In this document: positions 38,319-46,576 of the stretch, piece by piece | How positions within the stretch are numbered: position 1 is the stretch's first letter | How the letters are laid out: the number at the start of each line of letters is the position of its first letter | Origin: Methylophilus sp. 42 | GTDB taxonomy: Bacteria; Pseudomonadota; Gammaproteobacteria; Burkholderiales; Methylophilaceae | Length of the DNA stretch: 64,000 nucleotides | Direction: 5' to 3' | Assembly: GCF_000384155.1 (NCBI RefSeq) | Contig: NZ_KB913031.1 | Coordinates: forward strand, 1,674,001 to 1,738,000 | Position numbers and translations under genes: made by a program | Notes under the pieces: model-generated | The model's input: the letters and a program-made list of their open reading frames with translations, nothing else | Told to the model about the DNA's origin: nothing | Database searches by the model: none

Positions 38319-39509
38319 TCAAGCGCTTGCCTTTAAAAAATTCAATATCAGTGGCGTCAGCCTGCTAACCAGTTCATCCGCTTCTTGCTTGTTCATCACC
38401 AGGGATGGCAGCAAACGAATCACTTTTTCAGAAGTCACGTTAATCAGCAATTTGGCCGCCAATGCCTGCTTGACCAACTCTGCACAAGGCCTATCCAGCT
38501 CGATGCCTATCATCATGCCGGCATTGCGGATGTTGATGACGCCAGCTTCACCTTTGAGCGCGGCAGTAAATTGCTGGCGGATGTAATCACCCACCGTGTC
38601 TGCATTTTCGCGCAGTTTCTCTTCGGCAATAATATCCAGTGTGGCCAAACCAGCAGCTGTCGCTAACGGGTTGCCGCCAAAAGTAGAGCCATGCTTGCCT
38701 GGGGTGAAGGTTTCAGCCGCAATGCCACGCGCCACACAGGCGCCAATCGGCACACCTGAGCCCAGGCCCTTGGCCAGGGTCATGACATCAGGCACGATGC
38801 CAGTATGCTGGAACGCAAACCAGGTACCGGTTCTGGCAATGCCGGATTGCACTTCGTCGAGCATGAGCAACCAGCCATTGGCATCACAAATCTCGCGCAA
38901 GCCTTGCAAATAGGCTTTGAGGCTGGCCGGAATATGCACGCCACCTTCCCCTTGCACGGGCTCGACCAGGATGGCAACCACGTTGTTTTTGTGTGAAGCG
39001 ATGGTTTTTACTGCCTCAAGATCATCAAATGGCACACGCAGGAAACCACTCACCAAGGGCTCAAAACCGGCCTGCACCTTGCGATTGCCGGTGGCAGACA
39101 AGGTTGCCATGGTCCGGCCGTGAAAGCTTTGATCCATGACAATGATTTCCGGGTGGTCTATGCCTTTGTTATGGCCATACAGTCGTGCCAGTTTGATGGC
39201 CGCCTCGTTGGCTTCACAACCAGAGTTACAGAAGAACACGCGGTCCATGCCGGACAATTCAGCCAGTTTATCGGCAAGCGCAGATTGCTCGGCAATCTGG
39301 TAAATATTGGAGACATGGATCAATCTGGCAATTTGCGCATTGAGTGCAGCCACAAATTTGGGATGGGCATGGCCCAGGCCATTTACTGCCACGCCGGACA
39401 GCGCATCCAGATAGCGATCACCGGCAGTGTCTGTCAGCCAGACGCCCTCGCCTTTGACAAACGTCACAGGCTGCCTACCATAGGTGTTCATTAAGTGTTC
39501 CGAATGCAT
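38319..39509 (-). CDS. argD: Acetylornithine aminotransferase
   Basis: 396 residues from ATG 39509 (AAGGG six bases upstream); an upstream TTG-type start adds eight unconserved residues. Class-III PLP transaminase: LMLDEVQSGIARTGTWFA with the PLP Asp, and MTLAKGLGSGVPIGA with the PLP Lys. Also SFHGRTMATLSATGN. By family it may double as succinyl-DAP transaminase for lysine. First of argD-argF-argG-cimA. Confidence 0.95.
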   Translation of the reverse strand: MHSEHLMNTYGRQPVTFVKGEGVWLTDTAGDRYLDALSGVAVNGLGHAHPKFVAALNAQIARLIHVSNIYQIAEQSALADKLAELSGMDRVFFCNSGCEANEAAIKLARLYGHNKGIDHPEIIVMDQSFHGRTMATLSATGNRKVQAGFEPLVSGFLRVPFDDLEAVKTIASHKNNVVAILVEPVQGEGGVHIPASLKAYLQGLREICDANGWLLMLDEVQSGIARTGTWFAFQHTGIVPDVMTLAKGLGSGVPIGACVARGIAAETFTPGKHGSTFGGNPLATAAGLATLDIIAEEKLRENADTVGDYIRQQFTAALKGEAGVINIRNAGMMIGIELDRPCAELVKQALAAKLLINVTSEKVIRLLPSLVMNKQEADELVSRLTPLILNFLKASA

Positions 39510-39530
39510 TTCAAACCCTTTTTCAAAAAA

Positions 39531-39555
39531 CAAAAACGGCGGCTTAAGCCGCCGT
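39531..39555 (-). terminator. Terminator after the PuuD-like gene
   Basis: 20-base perfect palindrome (39536-39545 with 39546-39555; a short loop forms from its centre), followed on the minus strand by T5-G-T6. It separates the gene ending at 39572 from argD, whose start lies just beyond the T-run. Confidence 0.85.
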
Positions 39556-39571
39556 AAACGCCTTAAACCCG

Positions 39572-40063
39572 CTAAAAACCTAATACTGCGCGATGACTCA
39601 ATCCATTCGCCATAAAAAACAACATTGGCAATGAAAGCATCAAATTGGTACGCGATGCCAGCATGGCCACACGTCGCGCTTTATTTTTTGCCGCATCATC
39701 CGCGGCAACCATACCCAGAATTTTTTTCTGGTTGGGCCAAATCAGAGCCCAGACATTAAACAGCATAATCGTACCCAACCAGGCCCCTACGCCTATCAGC
39801 TCAAATCCGTTACGCAATGCAAAGGCATCAACAAAATGTGGCCCCAGCAAAGCCGCACCGGCCAGCCATGTCACGACAGCCGACCAGCGAAACCATAACA
39901 AGGCGCGTGGGGCAATATGTTTATTAATCCCGGCGGCTGTTCCATCCGCAGCGGCAGCCTTCAGGCCTGCCATTTGTACCAGGCTGAAGTAATAAAGCAG
40001 GCCGACCCAGGTAATGCCTGCCAGAAAATGTATCCACCGCGCGAGTGCCGGTACCAGTTCCAT
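39572..40063 (-). CDS. Four-TM membrane protein, urate-oxidase-N/PuuD-like
   Basis: 163 residues with four hydrophobic helices (LARWIHFLAGITWVGLLYYF; WFRWSAVVTWLAGAALL; ELIGVGAWLGTIMLFNVWALI; TNLMLSLPMLFFMANGL). The pattern, including His12 in TM1 and WPNQKKILG after TM3, resembles the N-terminal membrane domain of PuuD-type urate hydroxylases (Urate_ox_N/DUF989). There is no C-terminal cytochrome c part, so it is probably not a urate enzyme. May bind heme or quinone; function unknown. AGGGGG site upstream; 3 nt after a 34-residue membrane peptide gene. Confidence 0.7.
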   Translation of the reverse strand: MELVPALARWIHFLAGITWVGLLYYFSLVQMAGLKAAAADGTAAGINKHIAPRALLWFRWSAVVTWLAGAALLGPHFVDAFALRNGFELIGVGAWLGTIMLFNVWALIWPNQKKILGMVAADDAAKNKARRVAMLASRTNLMLSLPMLFFMANGLSHRAVLGF

Positions 40064-40066
40064 GGA

Positions 40067-40171
40067 TTAGCCCCCTGCCACAATGAAATTTTTAAGGAAA
40101 AAAACCAGAGCCAGGGTTAACAGCAACCCTGAAATGACGGACCCGACAACTGATTCCAGCGGATTTTTCAT
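40067..40171 (-). CDS. 34-residue single-TM peptide
   Basis: Small ORF, ATG 40171 preceded by GGGG, ending in TAA three bases before the start of the PuuD-like gene. MKNPLESVVGSVISG leads into a hydrophobic helix LLLTLALVFFLKNFIVAGG. The tight spacing to the next gene and a plausible ribosome site support it. Probably a small inner-membrane subunit or modulator of its neighbour, but no family is recognised. Confidence 0.6.
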   Translation of the reverse strand: MKNPLESVVGSVISGLLLTLALVFFLKNFIVAGG

Positions 40172-40201
40172 ACGCACCCCAATCATGTATTCCACAGTGA
40201 G

Positions 40202-40286
40202 CCTGACTACTTGTCCGTTTAGGGAAAACTTGCCGCATTACGACTCGATGACGCTTGCGAACTGTTTGCCCTAACTTCAAGTCAGG
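40202..40286. other. Nested inverted-repeat element (possible structured RNA)
   Basis: Outer 7-bp arms 40202-40208/40280-40286 enclose an inner stem 40219-40229/40264-40274 (10 pairs, one mismatch). On the minus strand it would form the 5' leader ~30 nt ahead of the 34-residue peptide gene. On + it is followed after five bases by seven T, ~220 nt before mqo. No known riboswitch class recognised. Confidence 0.45.
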
Positions 40287-40503
40287 ATTCGTTTTTTTCT
40301 AGTTTTAAACCATTTCTGGTGAATGTCAGAGATTACCGCAAAAGCCTTTTGTTGACAAGTTCGTGCAATCACGATTGCAGCGGCTTTACAGGCGATTCAA
40401 TGTCGTCTATGCAGCGTGTTTTTCGATTTATATTATAATGCGCGGCGGCATTATGATTGTGCGTTTGACATCCAGGCGCCTCAACACGGGGGAATCACAA
40501 ACC
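40287..40503 (+). promoter_or_regulatory. mqo upstream region with candidate -10 box
   Basis: The rest of the 332-bp gap before mqo holds TATAAT at 40434-40439, giving a ~58-nt leader, but no good -35 box. A TTGACA at 40352-40357 has no partner at the right spacing. No other gene seen in it. Confidence 0.35.
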
Positions 40504-41991
40504 ATGGCAACAACTGATCTCGATGTATTGTTGGTTGGTGGCGGCATTATGAGCGCTACGCTGGCAGTTCTGCTACATCGACTCGACCCAACCCTGCATA
40601 TTTGCATGGTAGAGCAACTCGATGATGTTGCCCTCGAAAGTTCAGATGCATTGAATAATGCCGGGACCGGTCACGCCGGTTATTGTGAGCTCAACTACAC
40701 CCCTAAAGATAAACATGGCGACATTCAGATTCGCCGTGCACTTGAGATTAACGCGGCATTCGAGGTCTCACTGCAATGCTGGTCTAGCCTGGTCAAAGAA
40801 GGCGTGTTAAATGCGGCTGATTTTATTCAGCGCGTGCCACATTTAAGTGCCGTTTGGGGCGAAAGTGATTCTGCATTCTTACGCAAACGCTTTGAGGCAT
40901 TACAAGCGCACCCGCTATTTGCCGAGATGCAATGGAGCGACCAGGCCAGTCAATTAAGCGACTGGATGCCGCTGATGATGGCCGGTCGCCAGCCTGCCGG
41001 AAAAATGTCTGCTACCCGTGTCGCACATGGTTCGGATGTGAACTTTGGCGCCCTGACACGTCAACTGGTTGCCTATTTAAAAACACGCCCAAACTTCACC
41101 TTGCTGACGCAATCGCGCGTCACCAAACTCAAGCAGCAACAGCAACGTGAACAAAGCAGCTGGCAACTGCATATCCAGCATTTACCTTCAGGACACACGC
41201 AAACCTATCAATCCAAATTTGTCTTTTTAGGTGCTGGCGGTGGTGCTTTACCTTTACTGCAACAATCTGGCATCCCGGAAGCACACGGTTATGGCGGCTT
41301 CCCGGTCAGCGGTCAATGGCTGATTTGCAACAACACGAAACTGATCAACGCGCACCATGCAAAAGTCTATAGCCAGGCGGCTGTTGGCGCACCACCCATG
41401 TCAGTGCCGCACCTGGACACGCGCATGATACAAGGCCAGCCAGCGTTGTTGTTTGGCCCTTATGCCGGATTCACCACGCGCTTTCTCAAACAAGGCTCGC
41501 GTTTCGACCTGGCAAAATCGGTCAAACTGAAAAATATCAAAAGCTTGCTCGGAGTTAGCCGCCACAATCTTGACTTAACCAAATACCTGATTAAAGAAGT
41601 CTTTCAGAACCACGAGCAGCGCATGGAATCCTTACGCGTGTTTTTGCCCGAAGCTAACAGCAATGACTGGCAGTTAGCGCATGCCGGACAACGCGTACAA
41701 ATTATCAAACGCTGCCATCAGCATTGGGGCAAACTCGAATTTGGCACTGAAATTGTTGCCAGCGCCGATGGCAGCTTAGCTGCCCTGCTTGGCGCCTCAC
41801 CTGGTGCCTCGGTTAGCGTGAAAGCCATGCTGGATGTGTTGCAACGCTGCTTTGCCAGCCGTATGCAAAGCAGCGAATGGCAAGACTCACTGAAAGCGCT
41901 GATTCCTTCTTTTGGTGAATCACTGATTGACGATGCCAGCTTACTCGCCCGCGTGCGCAGCGACACATTAAGCACCCTGAACTTGGGCTAG
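40504..41991 (+). CDS. mqo: Malate:quinone oxidoreductase
   Basis: 495 residues from ATG 40504. The frame is open 47 codons further upstream, but those residues are unlike the family, whose N-terminus is the FAD loop VLLVGGGIMSATLAVLL. Peripheral membrane FAD enzyme oxidising malate to oxaloacetate and reducing quinone. ESSDALNNAGTGHAGYCELNYTP is split here as the substrate/FAD block; KFVFLGAGGGALPLLQ and GGFPVSGQWL are also diagnostic. A GGGGG lies 11 nt upstream, longer spacing than usual. Monocistronic by context. Confidence 0.95.
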   Translation: MATTDLDVLLVGGGIMSATLAVLLHRLDPTLHICMVEQLDDVALESSDALNNAGTGHAGYCELNYTPKDKHGDIQIRRALEINAAFEVSLQCWSSLVKEGVLNAADFIQRVPHLSAVWGESDSAFLRKRFEALQAHPLFAEMQWSDQASQLSDWMPLMMAGRQPAGKMSATRVAHGSDVNFGALTRQLVAYLKTRPNFTLLTQSRVTKLKQQQQREQSSWQLHIQHLPSGHTQTYQSKFVFLGAGGGALPLLQQSGIPEAHGYGGFPVSGQWLICNNTKLINAHHAKVYSQAAVGAPPMSVPHLDTRMIQGQPALLFGPYAGFTTRFLKQGSRFDLAKSVKLKNIKSLLGVSRHNLDLTKYLIKEVFQNHEQRMESLRVFLPEANSNDWQLAHAGQRVQIIKRCHQHWGKLEFGTEIVASADGSLAALLGASPGASVSVKAMLDVLQRCFASRMQSSEWQDSLKALIPSFGESLIDDASLLARVRSDTLSTLNLG

Positions 41992-42113
41992 ACCATGGCA
42001 TATCATCGTATTGCCACACACACCCGGCAATGTATAGAAAATGAAAAAAATGGAATTTCATAGGCCGTGTTGTGGTCATGTATGAAATGATTTCGATTGA
42101 AAGCTCCCTGTTT

Positions 42114-43859
42114 ATGCGTTCTTTTTTGCCAGACTCTTTAACATTTAAAACGCTCGGCGCTGGATTTGCCGCCCTCTTGTTACTTGGCTGCCAGGCAACC
42201 GATGCCAAAAAGGCGCAACCGGTGACACCTGACTTTGGTGCCAATGTCATCATTCTGGATCCAGGCATGTCGCCGGACGCGATCCAAAACAAACTGGACA
42301 GTTTGTTCAAGCAGCAGGAAGCTAACCAGTTTGGCCCAGAACGCTATGCCGTCCTGTTCAAGCCTGGCGTCTACCACAACAAAGTCAAACTCGGCTTTTA
42401 TACGCAATTACTGGGCTTGGGACAGTTTCCTGATGATGTGATGCTGCAAGGTGGCATTCAGGTAGAAGCACACTGGCATGAAGAAGATGCCACACAAAAC
42501 TTCTGGCGCAGCGTAGAAAACCTTTCGGTGACCCCAGACAATGGCACCATGCAATGGGCCGTGTCACAAGCGGCCCCGTTACGCCGTATTCATGTACGCG
42601 GCAATATGTTGCTAGACGATAATGGCGGCTGGTCCAGCGGCGGTTTTATTGCTGACAGCCTGATTGACCAGCAAATCAACTCAGGCACGCAGCAACAGTG
42701 GTTGACCAGAAATTCAACCGTTGGCAGCTGGACCAATGCCAACTGGAACATGGTATTTGTGGGCGTGAAAAACGCACCCGATAGCGAGCACTGGCCTACC
42801 CCGCCTTACACGGTGGTCGAGAAAACGCCACTTGTGCGTGAAAAACCCTTTCTCACCATAGACGGCACCGGTGCTTACCAGGTATTCGTGCCTGCCTTGC
42901 ATGCCAACACGCAAGGCATCTCCTGGCAACAAGCACACATAGCAGGTGAAACTTTGCCGCTGTCGCAGTTTTATATTGCCAAAGCGGCGGTTGATACTGC
43001 AGACAGTATCAACACCGCGCTAAGCAGCGGCAAGCACCTGCTGCTAACACCAGGCATTTACACCCTGAACAAGCCTTTGCAAGTCACGCAGCCCAATACC
43101 GTCGTCCTGGGCTTGGGCATCGCCACGCTGAAACCGGTGGCGGGTAATGTTGCTCTGTCAATTGCCGATGTGGACGGCGTAAAACTGGGCGGCGTGTTAT
43201 TCGACGCCGGTGAAAAGAATTCTGACGTTTTGCTGCAAATCGGCGATCATAAGGGCACGGTCAGTCACGCCAACAACCCCACCACCTTACATGATGTATT
43301 TTTCAGGGTAGGCGGGGCGGCCGTTGGCAATGCCACGCACAGCATCATCATCAACAGCAATCATGTGATTGGTGACAATTTGTGGGTATGGCGCGGTGAT
43401 CACGGTAACGGTATCGGCTGGGCCAGCAATAAGACGAAGCACGGCATCGTCGTCAACGGTGATGATGTAACCATGTATGGCTTGTTTGTAGAACACTTTC
43501 ATGATTACCAGACAGTGTGGAACGGCGACAATGGCGCGGTCTACTTCTACCAGAGCGAAGCACCTTATGATGTGCCTGATCAGCAAAGCTGGATGAATGG
43601 TAGTGTCAATGGCTTTGCTTCTTACAAAGTGGGTGACCAGGTGACCCGTCACAAAGCGGTGGGCATGGGTGTGTATTGCTTTTTTAATGACAACCCCAGC
43701 GTGAAACTCAATAGCGCGATTGAGGCACCGGTGTCTGAACATATCCAGTTCCAGCGCATGACCGCAGTTTCCCTTGGCGGCACAGGTGAAATTACGCATG
43801 TCCTCAATCAATCAGGAGACGCGGCTAAACCTGGCAATGAGGTAGTTAGGCTGCCATAA
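42114..43859 (+). CDS. Secreted lipoprotein with predicted right-handed beta-helix
   Basis: 581 residues from ATG 42114; a GTG at 42072 would give a 40-residue pre-lipobox segment, too long. Signal ends in lipobox LLLLGC with Cys26, so it is probably an outer-membrane lipoprotein. Body: a pectate-lyase-3-like N-terminal segment (VIILDPGMSPDAIQNKLDS), then many short beta-helix rungs (IHVRGNML; THSIIINSNHVIGDNLWVW; VTMYGLFVEHFHDYQTVW). Similar proteins in actinobacteria and Burkholderia carry unhelpful names such as adenylyl cyclase or coagulation factor 5/8. Likely binds or cleaves a polysaccharide; not proven. Convergent with the ABC gene. Confidence 0.7.
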   Translation: MRSFLPDSLTFKTLGAGFAALLLLGCQATDAKKAQPVTPDFGANVIILDPGMSPDAIQNKLDSLFKQQEANQFGPERYAVLFKPGVYHNKVKLGFYTQLLGLGQFPDDVMLQGGIQVEAHWHEEDATQNFWRSVENLSVTPDNGTMQWAVSQAAPLRRIHVRGNMLLDDNGGWSSGGFIADSLIDQQINSGTQQQWLTRNSTVGSWTNANWNMVFVGVKNAPDSEHWPTPPYTVVEKTPLVREKPFLTIDGTGAYQVFVPALHANTQGISWQQAHIAGETLPLSQFYIAKAAVDTADSINTALSSGKHLLLTPGIYTLNKPLQVTQPNTVVLGLGIATLKPVAGNVALSIADVDGVKLGGVLFDAGEKNSDVLLQIGDHKGTVSHANNPTTLHDVFFRVGGAAVGNATHSIIINSNHVIGDNLWVWRGDHGNGIGWASNKTKHGIVVNGDDVTMYGLFVEHFHDYQTVWNGDNGAVYFYQSEAPYDVPDQQSWMNGSVNGFASYKVGDQVTRHKAVGMGVYCFFNDNPSVKLNSAIEAPVSEHIQFQRMTAVSLGGTGEITHVLNQSGDAAKPGNEVVRLP

Positions 43860-43873
43860 GGCGAGCGAGACAA

Positions 43874-45649
43874 TCAGGCCGTTTGCTGTCCATACAAACG
43901 TTGATAAACGCTGCCAGCCTGCTTGACCAGCGTCTCATGCTGCCCTTCTTCGATAATACGACCACCGTCAAATACCAGCACACGGTCAGCCTCTTTCACC
44001 GCCGATAAGCGATGGGCAATGATAATGGTAGTGCGTCCACGCAAAAATGTGCGCATGGCTTGATGCAGCAAAGCTTCGGTGTGTGTATCCAGCATCGAAG
44101 TCGCTTCATCCAGAATCACGATTTGTGGCTGCTTAAGCATCATGCGTGCAATCGCCAGCCGCTGACGCTGACCACCTGACAGACGTACGCCACTGCGCCC
44201 AAGTTGTGTGTCCAGTCCTTCGGGTAAGTCACGGACAAATTGTGCCAACTGCGCAACCTCCAGCGCTTGCCATAACGCATCATCCGCATAAGGCTGGTCT
44301 AGGCTCAGGTTTTGTCGCACACTATCGTTAAACAGCATGGGTTGCTGTAGCACCACCCCTAAATGCTCTCGGATTTGTGCATAGCCCAACTGCTCCATGG
44401 CTTGCCCGTTGAACAGAATCTGCCCACGGCTGGGCGCATATAAACCGAGCAGTAATTGCACTAGCGTGGATTTGCCTGCGCCTGACACACCAACCAGCGC
44501 CACCTGTTCGCCCGGCGCAATATCCAGGGTCACATCCTCCAGAATTGGGCTGCCTTCACCATAGGCAAACGTCACCTGCTGCAAACGAATCGCCGCCGGA
44601 CTTTGTGTAGCAAACCCATTGACCTGCGCAGGATAATGCGGCTCTTCGTCAGCGGCCAGTACCTGGTTAATCCTGCCTAGCGCAGCTTTGGCGGCGTAAT
44701 AAGATACTTGCACCGACAACAGCTCTTGCACTGGCCCCATCATGAACCATAAATAACCAAACACCGCGATCATCTGCCCAACAGAAAGGTTGGAAAACAC
44801 CACCATCAGCATCGCCACTGCGCGAAAAATTTCAAAGCCAAACAGGAAAATGCCAAACGATAACCGTGATAAAGCATCTGATTTCCAGCCGGAAGCGGTC
44901 GCCGCAGCCCTCACCGCTTCGGCAGCCTGCTTGGCTTTATCCAGAAAGCGTTTATCGCTGTTGCTGGCACGTAATTGCTGCATGACTTCCAGCGTTTCAG
45001 TGACAGATTGTGACAGCATTTCAAAGGCACTGTTTTCACGCTGCTTCCACACTTTGACCTTTTTACCCAGCACCATGGTCAGCCCGATCACAAACGGGTT
45101 CAACAACAGGATAATCAGTGCCAGTTGCCAGTGCATCCACAGTAAAACAACGGCCACACCGATGACACTGAGGACGGCCACCAGCACTTTAGCGATGGTT
45201 TCCCCCAGAAATTTGTCCAGTGTTTCAATATCCGTCAGCAAGCGTGCCGTGATCTGGCCTGCACCCAGGCTTTCATAGACCTGCATGCGGATACGGGAGA
45301 GCTTGTCTAACAGTGTCTGCCGCACGCCCAGCGTCACCTGCTTGGACAGGCCGACAAAAATACGCGTGGTGGCGACGCCCAGCAGCACACTGCCCAGACG
45401 CAAGCTCATGGTCAGCAGCGTCACCAGCAGAATGATGGCAATCGGCCCCAGCGAATCAGCGGGAAGCAACCAGGTCATGAGTTGCGTGAGTTTGCCTGGC
45501 TGATGAAGTAGTACTTCATCTACCAGCAAGGGCATCAGCAAGGGAATAGGCACCGCCACAACGGCACCCAGAAACGCCAACCACTGCCCCAGCCACAAAC
45601 GCCGGGATTGCAGACGCAGCTGCTGCCACAAATCACGCAAGGTCAACAT
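43874..45649 (-). CDS. ABC exporter (fused permease-ATPase, MsbA/multidrug type)
   Basis: 591 residues. Six-TM domain (~1-320) then nucleotide-binding domain: Walker A GVSGAGKST (~386-394), signature LSGGQRQR (~493), Walker B IVILDEATS (~512), H-loop IIAHRLS. Homodimeric exporter architecture. It has no N-terminal C39 peptidase domain, so it cannot cleave the double-glycine peptides 6 kb away. GTG at 45652 is an alternative start. 15 nt after rlmB on the same strand. Substrate unknown. Confidence 0.92.
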   Translation of the reverse strand: MLTLRDLWQQLRLQSRRLWLGQWLAFLGAVVAVPIPLLMPLLVDEVLLHQPGKLTQLMTWLLPADSLGPIAIILLVTLLTMSLRLGSVLLGVATTRIFVGLSKQVTLGVRQTLLDKLSRIRMQVYESLGAGQITARLLTDIETLDKFLGETIAKVLVAVLSVIGVAVVLLWMHWQLALIILLLNPFVIGLTMVLGKKVKVWKQRENSAFEMLSQSVTETLEVMQQLRASNSDKRFLDKAKQAAEAVRAAATASGWKSDALSRLSFGIFLFGFEIFRAVAMLMVVFSNLSVGQMIAVFGYLWFMMGPVQELLSVQVSYYAAKAALGRINQVLAADEEPHYPAQVNGFATQSPAAIRLQQVTFAYGEGSPILEDVTLDIAPGEQVALVGVSGAGKSTLVQLLLGLYAPSRGQILFNGQAMEQLGYAQIREHLGVVLQQPMLFNDSVRQNLSLDQPYADDALWQALEVAQLAQFVRDLPEGLDTQLGRSGVRLSGGQRQRLAIARMMLKQPQIVILDEATSMLDTHTEALLHQAMRTFLRGRTTIIIAHRLSAVKEADRVLVFDGGRIIEEGQHETLVKQAGSVYQRLYGQQTA

Positions 45650-45664
45650 CACAACGACCGGAAG

Positions 45665-46426
45665 TTAAGCTTTGCCGCCAGCCAACACTCGCTGACGACG
45701 AATCTCATATAAGGCAATACCACTGGCCACACTGACGTTCAGGCTTTGTACCGAACCGAACATCGGGATGGTGATCAGTGCATCACAAGTTTCCTGGGTC
45801 AAACGGCGCATCCCATCCCCTTCAGCGCCCATGACGAGTGCGATCGGGCCTTCCAGCTTGGTGTTATGCAAGGAGCCTGGGGCATCCATGGTGGTGCCAA
45901 TGATATACACCCCAGCCTCTTTCAATTCGCGAATGGTGCGGGCAAGATTGGTGACCGAGATAAACGGCACAGTCTCTGCCGCGCCACTGGCGACTTTACG
46001 TACGGTGCCATTGAGGCCGACAGAACGATCTTTAGGCGCAATAATCGCGTGTACGCCCATGGCATCGGCCACACGCAAGCAGGCGCCCAGGTTATGCGGG
46101 TCCTGCACGCCATCCAGAATCAGGAAAAATGGCGGCTCATCGAGGTCTGACTCCAGCACATCATGGATGTCCTTGTACGGCATAGGCGTTTCCACCACAC
46201 GGGCAATCACACCCTGATGACGGCCATGCGCGCCAATAAAGCCATCCAGACGATGACGCTCGGCCTGAATGACACGAATATTTTGCGACTTTGCCATGTC
46301 GAGTAAATCGCGCATACGCGCATCGACACGGTCTTGATCAATAATAATTTCCTGAATGCTGCTGCCATGCTGACGCATGCGACTCAACACCGCATGAAAA
46401 CCAAACAGAATGCGGGTTTCTGACAT
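45665..46426 (-). CDS. rlmB: 23S rRNA (guanosine-2'-O-)-methyltransferase RlmB
   Basis: 253 residues. SpoU-class SAM enzyme methylating G2251 in the ribosomal P loop. Trefoil-knot motifs: NLGACLRVADAMGVHAII (motif 1), IALVMGAEGDGMRRLT (motif 2), and SLNVSVASGIALYE (motif 3). N-terminal RNA-binding domain begins ILFGFHAVLSRMRQH. Downstream of rnr, the usual rnr-rlmB pair. Confidence 0.96.
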   Translation of the reverse strand: MSETRILFGFHAVLSRMRQHGSSIQEIIIDQDRVDARMRDLLDMAKSQNIRVIQAERHRLDGFIGAHGRHQGVIARVVETPMPYKDIHDVLESDLDEPPFFLILDGVQDPHNLGACLRVADAMGVHAIIAPKDRSVGLNGTVRKVASGAAETVPFISVTNLARTIRELKEAGVYIIGTTMDAPGSLHNTKLEGPIALVMGAEGDGMRRLTQETCDALITIPMFGSVQSLNVSVASGIALYEIRRQRVLAGGKA

Positions 46427-46504
46427 AGTGACTCCTAATTTTTCTTAATGACTTTTGCCAAGCTATCTGCACAAGATAACCTGTACAAAAGATAAAACAC
46501 GAAT

Positions 46505-46547
46505 CGCGCAGGCCCAGCAACATTTTAATATTGCTGCGCACTGCGCG
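46505..46547 (-). terminator. Terminator-like hairpin between rnr and rlmB
   Basis: Outer 7-bp arms 46505-46511/46541-46547 and inner arms 46515-46520/46531-46536, followed on the minus strand by a T-rich but interrupted tail. In the 150-bp rnr-rlmB gap. Confidence 0.55.
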
Positions 46548-46576
46548 AATAAATGACAAATTAACTCCAGACGCTA

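Noticed and set aside
40363-40503. 47-codon N-terminal extension of mqo
   Set aside because: Residues are unlike the family, and the region contains the candidate -10 box.
43874-45649. ABC exporter as the processing transporter of the GG-leader peptides
   Set aside because: It starts directly with membrane helices and has no C39 peptidase domain.
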